The notes under the pieces were generated by a model. That model did not search any database and was not told where the DNA came from. It saw nothing but the letters and a program-made list of their open reading frames with translations. Position numbers and translations under genes: made by a program. Of a stretch of 64,000 nucleotides of DNA, positions 51,800 through 61,495 are shown piece after piece. Origin of the DNA: Tabrizicola sp. (GTDB taxonomy: Bacteria; Pseudomonadota; Alphaproteobacteria; Rhodobacterales; Rhodobacteraceae); contig NZ_JALHQD010000003.1 of assembly GCF_022842145.1 (NCBI RefSeq), positions 530,042-594,041 on the forward strand. The letters are read 5' to 3'. Within the stretch, counting starts at the first letter, position 1. Every line of letters starts with the position of its first letter.

Positions 51800-52992
51800 G
51801 GGTTCAACCCCGTCTCGACCGCTGCCAGCCGCAGGAACGACAGCTCCGCCGGCCGCCCCTCGAACCGTACCTTCGCCTCGTCGTAGATCTTCTGCGCCTC
51901 CGGCAGCCGCTCCAGGATTGCCAGCGACCGGATCAGGCGGTTCCAGTCCTCGATATCGCCACCCTCGGTCGCCAGCCGATCCGAGAGCTGCGCCACCATG
52001 CCCTCGATCATCGCCTGCCTCTCCTCGGGCGTCATGTCCGCCGCCGCCGCCACGTCGCCTGCCGTCGGTCCCGAGCCCTCGACTTCAGGCGCCTCGTAGC
52101 TGACACCCGCCAGTTCCGCGACCTCGCCGATGCGCTCGCGGATCGACGCCGTCCACGGCGCGGCCGGATCGCCCGCTTCCGCCAGCGGACGCCAGAAGCG
52201 GAACGCCTGGTCGTACCGACCGCCCTGCAGGAACATCTCTCCCACCAGATAGCGTGCCAGCTGGTTGTTCATGTCCTGCTGCAGCGCCTGGCGCAGTTGC
52301 GCCTCGGCTTCGGGCGAAACATAGCCCTGCGCCTCTGCGACCAGCGCAAGCGCAAGGTTCGCATGGTCGCTCGCTTCCGCGCCGTCGCCCTGCAGCGACA
52401 ACAGCTTTTCCTGCACCCGCACCGCAGCCTGCATCTCGCCGGCTTCGAAATGCTGGCGGAAGCGCGCGCGTAGGGCGTCCGGATCGCTCAGCGCCGCCAG
52501 TTCGCCGGCAAGCGTCGCGTCCAGCCCAGCGTCCCGCGACTGCTCCAACCGAGCCAGCTCGGCTTCCTGCGACGGACGGCTCCGGATCGCCTCGTCCAGC
52601 GCGGCCAGCCGGGGTTGCAGCGCCATGTCCGGATAACCGGGCGCGCCCAGACCCCAATAGGCCGCCACGCCGCCCGGCACCACGATCGCGACAATCACCG
52701 CGACAAGGACCGCTGTCGGTGTCCGCCTCGCCGAAACCGTGCCCAAGGCGCGCGCCTTGTCGGCCTCGATCACCCGCTTGCCCACCTCGGCGCGCAGCCT
52801 GTCGGCTTCTTCGGGGCCGATGGTTCCGCGTGTCAGGTCACGCTCGATCTCGGCCAGCTGGTCGCGGTAGACCGCCATGTCGGCGTCTCCGCTCCCGCCG
52901 GGCGCAGGTACGCGGCGCAGGGCTTTGATCAGCACATATGCGACACCTGCAGCCAGGCCGACGGCAACTGCCCAGAACATTCCAGCTGTCAT
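51796..52992 (-). CDS. ccmI: Cytochrome c biogenesis protein CcmI
   Basis: 398 residues. A first membrane segment (about 4-22), a cytoplasmic loop with [17 protein letters not shown] (the conserved CcmI leucine-zipper-like stretch), a second membrane segment (about 90-110), and a periplasmic TPR-rich domain. Chaperones apocytochrome c in the system I heme-ligation complex. The ATG at 52992 gives the normal N-terminus; the frame stays open far upstream but that is antisense to the sarcosine oxidase gene. Confidence 0.9.
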   Translation of the reverse strand: MTAGMFWAVAVGLAAGVAYVLIKALRRVPAPGGSGDADMAVYRDQLAEIERDLTRGTIGPEEADRLRAEVGKRVIEADKARALGTVSARRTPTAVLVAVIVAIVVPGGVAAYWGLGAPGYPDMALQPRLAALDEAIRSRPSQEAELARLEQSRDAGLDATLAGELAALSDPDALRARFRQHFEAGEMQAAVRVQEKLLSLQGDGAEASDHANLALALVAEAQGYVSPEAEAQLRQALQQDMNNQLARYLVGEMFLQGGRYDQAFRFWRPLAEAGDPAAPWTASIRERIGEVAELAGVSYEAPEVEGSGPTAGDVAAAADMTPEERQAMIEGMVAQLSDRLATEGGDIEDWNRLIRSLAILERLPEAQKIYDEAKVRFEGRPAELSFLRLAAVETGLNP

Positions 52993-53223
52993 GTGCCGGT
53001 CACTCCACCCACCATTTCCCGGCCCGACATAGTGTTTCCGGACCGGCCAAGAAAGGGGCATTCGGCCGCATTCCCGGCTGGGCCGACCGCCACGGCCCGC
53101 GTCGTGATGTCGAATGTCGCATTTTTCCCGATTGTGCCGCAGCGGGGTGTGGCTATAACCCACAACCGTTCCAAGAAACCCTTGCCGGCTCGACCGGCGC
53201 AGCCCGTCCGTCAAGAGGCCCCG

Positions 53224-54471
53224 ATGAAGCGTTATTCGGTCTTTGCCATCGCCCGCGAGGCAGCCCGCTACCACATGGGCTGGGAACGCGCCTGGGCCTC
53301 GCCCGAGCCGAAGGGCTCCTACGACGCCATCATCGTGGGCGCCGGGGGCCACGGCCTCGCCACCGCCTATTACCTTGGCAAGAACTACGGCATCACCAAT
53401 GTCGCGATCATCGAAAAGGGCTGGCTCGGCGGCGGCAACACTGGGCGGAACACCACGATCATCCGCTCGAACTACCTGCAGGACCCCTCTGCCGCGATCT
53501 ACGAGAAGGCCCGCAGCCTGTACGAGACGCTTAGCCAGGACCTGAACTACAACGTCATGTTCTCCCCTCGCGGCCTTCTGATGCTGGGCCAGACCCATCA
53601 TGAGGTGCGCGGGTATATGCGGACCGTCCACGCCAACGCGCTTCAGGGTGTGCAGACCGAATGGATCTCGCCCCAGCGCGTCAAGGAACTGGTGCCGATC
53701 ATCAACATCGACGGCCCGCGCTACCCGATCCTGGGTGCGCTCTACCAGGCGCGCGGCGGCACCGCGCGGCACGACGCCGTCGCCTGGGGCTATGCCCGCG
53801 CCTGCTCGGCGATGGGGATGCACGTCATCCAGAACTGCGAAGTCAAAGGCGTCCGGTCCGAAAACGGCCAAGTTACCGGGATCGACACGACGAAGGGCTT
53901 CATCGGCTGCAAGAAACTCGGCATGGTCGTCGCCGGCCACTCCGGCCAGCTGGCCGAGATGGCGGGCTTCCGCTTGCCCATCGAAGCCGTGGCGCTGCAG
54001 GCCCTCGTCTCCGAGCCGATCAAGCCCTGCATGGACGTGGTCGTGATGGCCAACACCGTCCACGGCTACATGTCGCAATCCGACAAGGGCGAGATGGTCA
54101 TCGGCGGCGGCACCGACGGGTTCAACAACTACACCCAGCGTGGCAGCTTCCACCACATCGAGGAAACCCTGCGCGCGCTGGTCGAAACCTTCCCGATGAT
54201 CAGCCGCCTGAAGATGCTGCGCCAATGGGGCGGCATCGTCGACATGACCGGCGACCGCTCGCCCCTGATCTCCAAGACCCCCTTGGGCAACTGCTTCATC
54301 AACTGCGGCTGGGGCACCGGCGGCTTTAAGGCGATCCCGGGTTCCGGCTGGGCGATGGCCGAACTGATGGCCAAGGGCGAACCCGGCCCGCTGGCCGAAG
54401 ATTTCAGCATGTGGCGCTTCAAGGAAGGCCAGTTCATCGACGAATCCGTCGCCGCCGGGGTGGCGCACTGA
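53224..54471 (+). CDS. soxB: Sarcosine oxidase subunit beta
   Basis: 415 residues. FAD motif AIIVGAGGHGLATAYYLG; GNTGRNTTIIRSNY is characteristic of the heterotetrameric SoxB, as is the C-terminal INCGWGTGGFKAIPGSGWAMAE. Carries non-covalent FAD plus covalent FMN in known enzymes and oxidises sarcosine to glycine and H2O2, with formaldehyde passed to folate. ATG at 53224. Two genes not usually in this operon separate it from soxD. Confidence 0.93.
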   Translation: MKRYSVFAIAREAARYHMGWERAWASPEPKGSYDAIIVGAGGHGLATAYYLGKNYGITNVAIIEKGWLGGGNTGRNTTIIRSNYLQDPSAAIYEKARSLYETLSQDLNYNVMFSPRGLLMLGQTHHEVRGYMRTVHANALQGVQTEWISPQRVKELVPIINIDGPRYPILGALYQARGGTARHDAVAWGYARACSAMGMHVIQNCEVKGVRSENGQVTGIDTTKGFIGCKKLGMVVAGHSGQLAEMAGFRLPIEAVALQALVSEPIKPCMDVVVMANTVHGYMSQSDKGEMVIGGGTDGFNNYTQRGSFHHIEETLRALVETFPMISRLKMLRQWGGIVDMTGDRSPLISKTPLGNCFINCGWGTGGFKAIPGSGWAMAELMAKGEPGPLAEDFSMWRFKEGQFIDESVAAGVAH

Positions 54472-54574
54472 TGACCCACGGTCGGCAACTCCCTGCCGAT
54501 CTCCGCGCCGGGTGGAACCTCCCGTCCCGCCAAGGCGTTTCCATGCCAGATCAACTGTGCATGGAGATGCTCCA

Positions 54575-54934
54575 ATGGCCGACAACGACACGACCAAAAC
54601 CTACGTACGCGATACCCGCACGACCGAAACAGGCTCCGGCGCCAGCATGGCGCTCATCGTCGGCGGCCTCGTCGTCGCGGTGGGCTTCATCCTGTGGCTC
54701 GTCTTCGGCAACACCGATGGCGCCGTGGTCGACAACTCCCCGGCAGCTGACACGACCAACGTCACGGTCGAACCGGCGGCCGAACCTGCCGACACCACGA
54801 CCAACGTCACCATCGACGCCGACGAGCCCGCAGCCGAGCCTGTCGCTCCGGCTGATCCGGCCCCGGCCGAGCCGGTCGAGACCGCTCCTGCCGAGCCCGC
54901 TCCTGCCCCGGCTGCGCCTGCAACCAACCCGTAA
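54575..54934 (+). CDS. Small single-pass membrane protein with acidic Pro/Ala-rich tail
   Basis: 119 residues, unrecognised. A polar N-terminus (about 1-24), one transmembrane helix (about 25-45, MALIVGGLVVAVGFILWLVFG), then a tail rich in Ala, Pro, Glu, Asp and Thr, probably periplasmic. Sits between soxB and soxD. A stem CGGCGCGC/GCGCGCCG (54947-54972) follows its stop and may partly terminate transcription. Confidence 0.7.
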   Translation: MADNDTTKTYVRDTRTTETGSGASMALIVGGLVVAVGFILWLVFGNTDGAVVDNSPAADTTNVTVEPAAEPADTTTNVTIDADEPAAEPVAPADPAPAEPVETAPAEPAPAPAAPATNP

Positions 54935-54994
54935 CACGGTTCTTCCCGGCGCGCGTCGCAGGGCGCGCGCCGTTCCCCAGCCGGGGGAGCGGTC

Positions 54995-55753
54995 ATGATC
55001 CGCGACCTCGGCGCCTTCGCGCCCCGGCGGGCGCACAAGCTGAACCCGCCCTTGATGACGATGCTCCTGAACGCCGTGCACGACCGGCGCAAGGGACGGG
55101 TCTTCGTCCTTCAGGTGGGCAGCGGCACCGGCGAGACCGGCCTTCCCCTTCTGGAACGTTTCCGCACCGACGGCTGGTCCGGTCTTCTGGTCGAGCCGCA
55201 TCCCGGCCATTTCGCCCGGCTGGAAGCGCTGCACGCAGAAAGCGACCGGGTCGCGGTGCTGAACCTCGGCATCTCGGACGTCGCCGCCAGCCTGCCGCTC
55301 TATGCCCTCACCCCCGAGGCCGATGCCCGCAGCCGTCGCGGCGCGCGCGGTCGCGCCTCACTGATCCGCGACCGTATCGCTCCGCCCGGCACGGCAGAGA
55401 CCGACATTCTCGTCACCGAAATCCCCGCCCTGCGTCTGGACACTGTCCTTGGCGAGCTTGGTGTCGACAGCGCCCAGCTGGTTGCAATCAACGCCGGCGG
55501 CCACGAGGCGCAGGTGCTGCAAAGCATCGAGCTCGCCACACTCGACCCCTCGCTGGTGCTTGTCCATGCCACGCAGGGCACCTCCAGCGAAGACGCCTGC
55601 ATCGCGACGCTGGCGGCAGCCGACCTGATCCCGTTCCGCATTGCCGACTGGCTTGTCGGTGTGGCGCCCGACCGGTTGTCCGTGCCGATGGAAGAGCTGC
55701 TGACCTTCTTCCAGAAGGGCTTGGGCGCCCACCAGCAGGACGACGAAGAATGA
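54995..55753 (+). CDS. FkbM-like SAM-dependent methyltransferase-fold protein
   Basis: 252 residues. VFVLQVGSGTGETGLPLL is a variant glycine-rich SAM loop, WSGLLVEPHPGHFARLEAL the acidic strand-2 site, and LVAINAGGHEAQVLQSIE corresponds to the FkbM DVEGxE region with Asp and Glu changed. Activity may be altered. Lies between soxB and soxD. Confidence 0.75.
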   Translation: MIRDLGAFAPRRAHKLNPPLMTMLLNAVHDRRKGRVFVLQVGSGTGETGLPLLERFRTDGWSGLLVEPHPGHFARLEALHAESDRVAVLNLGISDVAASLPLYALTPEADARSRRGARGRASLIRDRIAPPGTAETDILVTEIPALRLDTVLGELGVDSAQLVAINAGGHEAQVLQSIELATLDPSLVLVHATQGTSSEDACIATLAAADLIPFRIADWLVGVAPDRLSVPMEELLTFFQKGLGAHQQDDEE

Positions 55754-55778
55754 CCCCCGCACATCCGGAAAGACCCTC

Positions 55779-56114
55779 ATGCTGATCCTTGAATGCCCCT
55801 ACTGCGGCGTGAAGGCCGACGAGACCGAGCTGTCGCCCGGCTACGAGGCGCATCTGAAACGCTTCGGCCCCGGCGCCTCGCCGGAGGAGTTCGAAGCCTA
55901 CATGTTCGCAAGGAAGAACCCCAAGGGTGTCCACTTCGAACGCTGGCGCCACACCTACGGCTGCGGCAAGTGGTTCCTTGCCGCTCGCTGCACCGCCACT
56001 TTGGAGGTGTTCGGAACCTACCCCGCGCAGGTCTCCGAACCCCCCGCCGACATCATCGCAAAGATACAGGCCCGCCGCCCCGGCTGGACGCCTGACTGGA
56101 AGGCCCCGAAATGA
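55779..56114 (+). CDS. soxD: Sarcosine oxidase subunit delta
   Basis: 111 residues. LECPYCGVKADETE supplies two Cys and YGCGKWFLAARC two more for the structural zinc of SoxD. Overlaps soxA by ATGA. Confidence 0.93.
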   Translation: MLILECPYCGVKADETELSPGYEAHLKRFGPGASPEEFEAYMFARKNPKGVHFERWRHTYGCGKWFLAARCTATLEVFGTYPAQVSEPPADIIAKIQARRPGWTPDWKAPK

Positions 56115-59029
56115 GCACGCGTCTCGCCAAAGGCGGCCGGTTGATCAACCGCACCGCGCCCGTCGAATTCACCTTCAACGGCAAGCGCCTCAAGGGCTTT
56201 CAGGGCGACACTCTTGCCGCTGGCCTTCTGGCCAACGACCAGATGCTCGTCGGTCGCAGCTTCAAGTATCACCGCCCGCGCGGCATCGTCGCCTCGGGAC
56301 CCGAGGAGCCGAACGCGCTGGTCAACCTCGGCTCCGGCGCACGCCTGGAACCGAACCAGCGCACCACCACGACCGAGCTTTTCGACGGCCTCGAGTCCAC
56401 CAGCCAGAACCACTGGCCGTCGCTGGAGTTCGACGTGGGCGTGGTGAACAACTACGCCGCCCGCTTCATGCCCGCGGGCTTCTACTACAAGACCTTCATC
56501 CACCCGCGTCCGGCGTGGAAGCACCTGTTCGAGCCGATCATCCGCCGCGCGGCAGGCCTTGGCAAAGCGCCCACCGAAGGCGACGCCGACCGCTACGAAC
56601 AGGCCTACGCCTTCTGCGACGTCCTCGTCGTCGGGGCAGGGGTCGCGGGCCTCAAGGCCGCGAAGGCCGCTGCCGATGCGGGCAAGCGCGTGATCCTCTT
56701 GGAGCAGACCCCGGTCCTCGGCGGCCGCGCCCCGGTGGATGACACCGAGGTCGACGGCAAGCCGGTCGACGCCTGGATCGCCGCTGTCGAGGCTGACCTG
56801 ATGTCCCGCGACAACGTCACGATCCGCACCCGCACCTGCGGTTTCGGCGTCTACGACCACGGTTATGTCCTCGCCGACGAACGTGTCGCCGACCACACCC
56901 CCGGCGACGGCCGCCCGAAGCACCGCCTCTGGCGCATCCGCACGGCCAAGATCATCACCGCCACCGGCGCGATCGAACGCCCGCTGAGCTTCGCCGGAAA
57001 CGACATCCCTGGCGTGATGCTGGCCGCCGCCGTCCGCGATTACGTGGTGAACTTCGCCGTCTCGCCCGGTGACCGCACCGTCGTTGTCACCAACAACGAC
57101 TCTGCCTATCAGACCGCCCTGGCGCTCAAAGCCGCGGGCCTTGACGTCCCCGCCATCCTCGACGCCCGCGAAACTGCAGACGGCCCGCTCCCGCAAGCCG
57201 CCCGCGCTGCAGGCATCCGCGTCCTGACCGGCAAGGCGATCGCCAAGGTCAAGGGTGGCAAACGCGTCAGCGGCGTCGCCATCTGCGCCCAGGCTGGCGA
57301 AGGCTCCGTCCAGGAAGAAATCGCCTGCGAGGCCGTCGCCATGTCCGGCGGCTGGTCCCCCGTCGTCCACCTGTGGAGCCATTGCGGCGGCAAGCTGACC
57401 TGGGACGAGACGCTCTCGGCCTTCATCCCCGACCCCTCGCGTCCTCCGCTGAACCACGACGGCTCCGCGATGGTCGAGGTTGTCGGCTCCGCCAACGGCG
57501 ACCTCACCCTCACCGGCCAGCCCGTCACGATCCCCCCCGTCTGGGTCATGCCGCAAGGCGCGCCGATCCAGCTGCGCTCGAAGATGTGGCTCGACTACCA
57601 GAACGACGTGAAGGTCAGTGACGTGCAACTCGCCAGCCGCGAAGGCTACGTCTCGGTCGAACACACCAAGCGCTACACCACGCTTGGCATGGCGACCGAT
57701 CAGGGAAAGCTCAGCAACATCAACGGACTCGCCGTGCTTGCTGACAGTCTGGGTCAAGAGATCCCGCAGGTCGGCACCACCACCTTCCGCCCGCCCTACA
57801 CGCCCGTCACCATCGGCGCGCTTGCAGGCGAGTCGCGGGGCGAGATCTTCCAACCCCTTCGCCGCACCCCGATGCACGAACAGCACGAAGCCGCCGGGGC
57901 CTACTTCGAGCCTGTCGGCCTCTGGCGCCGCCCATACTGCTTCCCCCGCGCCGGGGAGACCCACGAACAGGCCGTCCACCGCGAGGTGCTGAACACCCGC
58001 CAGAACCTCGGCCTCCTCGACGCCTCGACCCTTGGCAAGATCATCGTCAAGGGCCCCGATGCGGGCCGCTTCCTCGACATGCTCTACACCGGCGTCATGT
58101 CCACGCTGCCCATCGGCAAATGCCGCTACGGCCTCATGTGCAACGAACAGGGCTTCCTCTCCGATGACGGCGTCGTCGCCCGCATCGACGAAGACACCTG
58201 GCTGTGCCACACCACCTCGGGCGGGGCCGACCGCATCCACGCCTGGATGGAAGACTGGCTCCAGTGCGAATGGTGGGACTGGAAGGTCTACACCGCCAAC
58301 GTGACCGAGCAATACGCGCAAGTTGCCGTCGTCGGCCCGAACGCGCGGAAACTCCTTCAAGTCCTTGGCGGCATGGATGTCTCCAAAGAGGCGCTCCCGT
58401 TCATGCAATGGGCGGACGGCACGCTTGCCGGCTTCCCGGTCCGGGTCTACCGGATCAGCTTCTCGGGCGAACTCAGCTATGAAATCGCCATCCCGGCCAG
58501 CCATGGTGCCGCCTTCTGGGAGGCTTGCACCCAGGCCGGCATGGCCCTTGGCGCGATGCCCTACGGCACGGAATGTCTTCACATCATGCGGGCCGAAAAG
58601 GGCTTCATCATGATCGGGGACGAAACCGACGGCACCGTCATCCCGCAGGACCTTGGCCTTGACTGGGCGATCTCGAAGAAGAAGACCGACTACCTCGGCA
58701 AGCGCGGCCAGGAACGCAGCTACCTCGCCAGCCCCGACCGCTGGAAACTGGTCGGCTTCGACACGCTGGACGGCTCGGTCGTCCCCGACGGCGCCTACAT
58801 CATCGCCGAGGGCGAGAACGGCAACGGCCAGCGCAACGTGCAGGGCCGCGTCACCTCGACCTACCACTCGCCCACCCTCAAGCGCGGCATCGCGATGGGG
58901 CTGCTGAAGCACGGGCCCTCCCGCATGGGCGAGATCGTGGAGTTCAACACTGCCGCCGGTGGCACCGTGAAAGCGCGCGTTCGCGACACGATGTTCTTCG
59001 ACAAGGATGGAGAGAAGCAGAATGTCTGA
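56111..59029 (+). CDS. soxA: Sarcosine oxidase subunit alpha
   Basis: 972 residues. An N-terminal ferredoxin-like region (FNGKRLKGFQGDTLAAGLLAN), an NAD-binding fold with VLVVGAGVAGLKAAKAAADAG, a second Rossmann element, and a C-terminal GcvT-like folate domain (residues about 600-960) including PIGKCRYGLMCNEQG and GTECLHIMRAEKG. Large subunit of the heterotetramer. Overlaps soxG by 8 bp. Confidence 0.94.
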   Translation: MSTRLAKGGRLINRTAPVEFTFNGKRLKGFQGDTLAAGLLANDQMLVGRSFKYHRPRGIVASGPEEPNALVNLGSGARLEPNQRTTTTELFDGLESTSQNHWPSLEFDVGVVNNYAARFMPAGFYYKTFIHPRPAWKHLFEPIIRRAAGLGKAPTEGDADRYEQAYAFCDVLVVGAGVAGLKAAKAAADAGKRVILLEQTPVLGGRAPVDDTEVDGKPVDAWIAAVEADLMSRDNVTIRTRTCGFGVYDHGYVLADERVADHTPGDGRPKHRLWRIRTAKIITATGAIERPLSFAGNDIPGVMLAAAVRDYVVNFAVSPGDRTVVVTNNDSAYQTALALKAAGLDVPAILDARETADGPLPQAARAAGIRVLTGKAIAKVKGGKRVSGVAICAQAGEGSVQEEIACEAVAMSGGWSPVVHLWSHCGGKLTWDETLSAFIPDPSRPPLNHDGSAMVEVVGSANGDLTLTGQPVTIPPVWVMPQGAPIQLRSKMWLDYQNDVKVSDVQLASREGYVSVEHTKRYTTLGMATDQGKLSNINGLAVLADSLGQEIPQVGTTTFRPPYTPVTIGALAGESRGEIFQPLRRTPMHEQHEAAGAYFEPVGLWRRPYCFPRAGETHEQAVHREVLNTRQNLGLLDASTLGKIIVKGPDAGRFLDMLYTGVMSTLPIGKCRYGLMCNEQGFLSDDGVVARIDEDTWLCHTTSGGADRIHAWMEDWLQCEWWDWKVYTANVTEQYAQVAVVGPNARKLLQVLGGMDVSKEALPFMQWADGTLAGFPVRVYRISFSGELSYEIAIPASHGAAFWEACTQAGMALGAMPYGTECLHIMRAEKGFIMIGDETDGTVIPQDLGLDWAISKKKTDYLGKRGQERSYLASPDRWKLVGFDTLDGSVVPDGAYIIAEGENGNGQRNVQGRVTSTYHSPTLKRGIAMGLLKHGPSRMGEIVEFNTAAGGTVKARVRDTMFFDKDGEKQNV

Positions 59030-59567
59030 CCCCGTCAGCGCCCTGAACGGCGCCAGCTTCAACGGCTTCGCCACCATCCGCGAGATCGGTCCCCTCGGCA
59101 TGATCACCCTGCGCGCAAAAGGCGTGAAGGCGTTGGACAAGGCGGTGAAATCCGTCACCGGCACCAAGCTTGCCGCGCCCCGCCGGATCGAGATCAACGG
59201 CGACCGCGCCTGTGGCTGGATGAGCCCGGACGAATATCTCCTGGTCGTCCCTTACGCCGAAGTCACCGCAGCCCTCGCCTCGCTCGCCAAGGCGCTGGCC
59301 GGCGAGCATTACCTTGCCGTCGACGTCTCCGACGCCCGCGCGATCTTCCGGGTCGAAGGTGACAAGGCCGCCGACGTCCTGCGCAAGCTCGCCCCGGTCG
59401 ACTTCGAGGCGCTGGAACCCGGCGAACTCCGCCGCACCCGCGCCGCCCAGGTCGCCGCTGCGATGTGGGCGGAAGGTGGGGGCTTCACCGTGGTCTGCTT
59501 CCGCTCGGTCGCGGGCTACGTGATGGGCCTTCTGACCCATTCTGCCCAGCGGGGCAGCGAACTCTGA
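59022..59567 (+). CDS. soxG: Sarcosine oxidase subunit gamma
   Basis: 181 residues, GcvT-like small subunit; RRIEINGDRACGWMSPDEYLL and VDVSDARAIFRVEG are family features. The ATG at 59022 overlaps the soxA end. Completes the BDAG set. Confidence 0.9.
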   Translation: MSDPVSALNGASFNGFATIREIGPLGMITLRAKGVKALDKAVKSVTGTKLAAPRRIEINGDRACGWMSPDEYLLVVPYAEVTAALASLAKALAGEHYLAVDVSDARAIFRVEGDKAADVLRKLAPVDFEALEPGELRRTRAAQVAAAMWAEGGGFTVVCFRSVAGYVMGLLTHSAQRGSEL

Positions 59568-59583
59568 CGCCCGACACCAAAAA

Positions 59584-59619
59584 GACCGGGAAGGCGCACT
59601 TGACCGCACCTTCCCGGTC
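59584..59619 (-). terminator. Strong stem after soxG; T-run on the minus strand
   Basis: GACCGGGAAGG (59584-59594) and CCTTCCCGGTC (59609-59619) form a perfect 11-bp stem. A5 at 59579-59583 gives TTTTT after the stem only on the minus strand. On the plus strand it may still end the sox transcript without a T-run. Confidence 0.6.
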
Positions 59620-59660
59620 GGATTTCACTGGCGGAATGCACAACCGTTACGAGTGAACTC

Positions 59661-60068
59661 ATGACCCTCCGCAACCTTGTCCTTTCCTCCATCTTCCTTG
59701 CGTTCCCGACGATTTCACAGGCACTGACCCTTGAATGCACGGTCCCGGCCTCAAACGCCGGCGGGGGCTACATCACCGATCTCTACATCCTGCAATATGA
59801 CGACGCTTCCGGGCAGGCGATCGTCTCGGACGGCCTGATCCTTTACTTCAACAACGACCAGCCAATGCAGGCCAGGGTCTCCGAGGACACGGCCAAAAAG
59901 CTGGTCCTGACCTGGAAGGTGCAGATGACCAACAGCACCGGCCAGACCGCCAACATGCAGTTCCGCGCCGCGTATCTCAAAGCCGACAAGACCCTGCTGG
60001 TGCGGGCCGCGCCGGGCGGGGATTACTCCAACAGTTTCGAAGGCCGCGGCCGCTGCAAGCCGGTCTGA
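59661..60068 (+). CDS. Hypothetical secreted protein
   Basis: 135 residues. A signal peptide (about 1-21, ISQA|L), a two-cysteine pattern (Cys near residue 25 and near the C-terminus, GRGRCKPV), and a beta-rich body (ITDLYILQYDD, AIVSDGLILYFNN). No family recognised. Similar layout to small periplasmic beta-sandwich proteins. Confidence 0.75.
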   Translation: MTLRNLVLSSIFLAFPTISQALTLECTVPASNAGGGYITDLYILQYDDASGQAIVSDGLILYFNNDQPMQARVSEDTAKKLVLTWKVQMTNSTGQTANMQFRAAYLKADKTLLVRAAPGGDYSNSFEGRGRCKPV

Positions 60069-60194
60069 CGGGCGGCGCCGGGGCAGGGCAGGGGGAACCC
60101 GTTCTCGCGCGGGCGGTTTCCTCATGCCGGTTGCCCTTGACCTTCCCGCCCCGAGACCTCTTATTCGTGCCAAGCAATCAACAGGAGAACTCCC

Positions 60195-60797
60195 ATGCCC
60201 TTCACCCTTCCCGATCTGCCCTACGCCCACGACGCGCTGGCCTCGCTCGGCATGTCGAAGGAGACGCTGGAGTATCACCACGACCTCCACCACAAGGCCT
60301 ATGTCGACAACGGCAACAAGCTGATCGCCGGGACCGAGTGGGAAAACAAATCCGTCGAGGACATCGTCCGCGGCACCTACCAAGCCGGGGCCGTGGCCCA
60401 GAACGGCATCTTCAACAACGCCTCGCAGCACTGGAACCATGCCCAGTTCTGGACCTGGATGGCGCCGGGTGAAAACAAGGGGATGCCGGGTGCCTTGGAA
60501 AAGGCGCTGACCGACAGCTTCGGCTCGGTCCAGAAGTTCAAGGACGACTTCTCCGCCGCCGGTGCGGGTCAGTTCGGCTCGGGCTGGGCTTGGCTCGTGA
60601 AGGACAAGGACGGCTCGCTGAAGGTCACCAAGACCGAAAACGGCGTGAACCCGCTCTGCTTCGGCCAGACCGCGCTTCTGGGCTGCGACGTGTGGGAGCA
60701 CTCCTACTACATCGACTTCCGCAACAAGCGCCCGGCCTACCTGACCAACTTCCTCGACAAGCTGGTCAACTGGGAAGCCGTTTCCGCCGGCCTCTGA
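60195..60797 (+). CDS. sodB: Superoxide dismutase, iron-type likely
   Basis: 200 residues. Metal ligands in YHHDLHHKAYVD (first His), QHWNHAQFW (second His), and DVWEHSYYIDF (Asp and third His). The GAGQFGSGWAW segment with Gln is typical of iron or cambialistic enzymes rather than strict Mn-SOD. Cytoplasmic (no signal peptide). Its own terminator follows. Confidence 0.93.
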   Translation: MPFTLPDLPYAHDALASLGMSKETLEYHHDLHHKAYVDNGNKLIAGTEWENKSVEDIVRGTYQAGAVAQNGIFNNASQHWNHAQFWTWMAPGENKGMPGALEKALTDSFGSVQKFKDDFSAAGAGQFGSGWAWLVKDKDGSLKVTKTENGVNPLCFGQTALLGCDVWEHSYYIDFRNKRPAYLTNFLDKLVNWEAVSAGL

Positions 60798-60816
60798 CGC
60801 CCGCGCTTCAAACACG

Positions 60817-60845
60817 GGCCCGTGGAGCGATCCGCGGGCCTTTTT
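60817..60845 (+). terminator. Rho-independent terminator of sodB
   Basis: GGCCCGTGGA (60817-60826) pairs with TCCGCGGGCC (60831-60840, one G:U), GCGA loop, then TTTTT. Confidence 0.9.
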
Positions 60846-60849
60846 CCGC

Positions 60850-61401
60850 CTAGACCAGTGTCGCGGCCAGCGCGGCCTCCAGCGCCGGAACATCCGACAC
60901 CACCTGGAAATGCCGCTTTAGCGACGCGTCCGCAAAGCCTTCGGCAATGACATGCTCGATCAGCGCCAGCAAAGGCTGCCAATAGCCCGCGACATCCAAA
61001 AGCAGGAGCGGCCGGGAATGCAGCCCGATCTGCGCCCAGGTCAGCACCTCGAAGAATTCGTCCAGCGATCCCGCGCCCCCCGGCAGCACCACCGCCGCGT
61101 CCGAGTTCATGAACATCACCTTCTTGCGCTCGTGCATGTCCTCGGTCACCACAATCGTCGTGCGGTCCCGCTCGACCCGTTCCCGGCCCAGAAGATGCAC
61201 CGGGATCACCCCCAGCATCGGCGCACCCGCGGCCGCCGCGGCCTTCGCCACTTCCCCCATCAGCCCGACATCTCCCGCCCCGAAGACCAGCCGCCAGCCC
61301 CTGCGGGCCAGCATCTCGCCGGTCATGCGGGCCGCCTCCGCATGAACCGGGTTCAGACCGGAACGAGAGCCACAGAAGACGCAGACAGAACGAAGGGACA
61401 T
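60850..61401 (-). CDS. LOG-family nucleotide 5'-monophosphate phosphoribohydrolase
   Basis: 183 residues. SVCVFCGSRSG near the N-terminus, GWRLVFGAGDVGLMG, and VLPGGAGSLDEFFEV, where the usual GT of PGGxGTxxE is GS. Family enzymes hydrolyse AMP or cytokinin nucleotides to free base plus ribose 5-phosphate. The ATG at 61401 begins the core; a longer open frame upstream is antisense to the LysM gene. Confidence 0.9.
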   Translation of the reverse strand: MSLRSVCVFCGSRSGLNPVHAEAARMTGEMLARRGWRLVFGAGDVGLMGEVAKAAAAAGAPMLGVIPVHLLGRERVERDRTTIVVTEDMHERKKVMFMNSDAAVVLPGGAGSLDEFFEVLTWAQIGLHSRPLLLLDVAGYWQPLLALIEHVIAEGFADASLKRHFQVVSDVPALEAALAATLV

Positions 61402-61495
61402 GACCGGACCCGAAAATGGTTGCTTTGCCCCGTCATATAGAGATTCCTGATCACAAGAAATGCAAAGCGGCGGGAAGCGCCGGGGGGAGACGGGG

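Noticed and set aside
51796-54597. 933-codon minus-strand open frame
   Set aside because: Only the last 398 codons are CcmI. The rest is antisense to the clearly coding soxB and has no recognisable domain.
56018-59197. 1059-codon minus-strand open frame opposite soxA
   Set aside because: High-GC shadow of soxA/soxG; composition is Asp/Gly/Val/Arg-rich as expected for the complement of biased codons.
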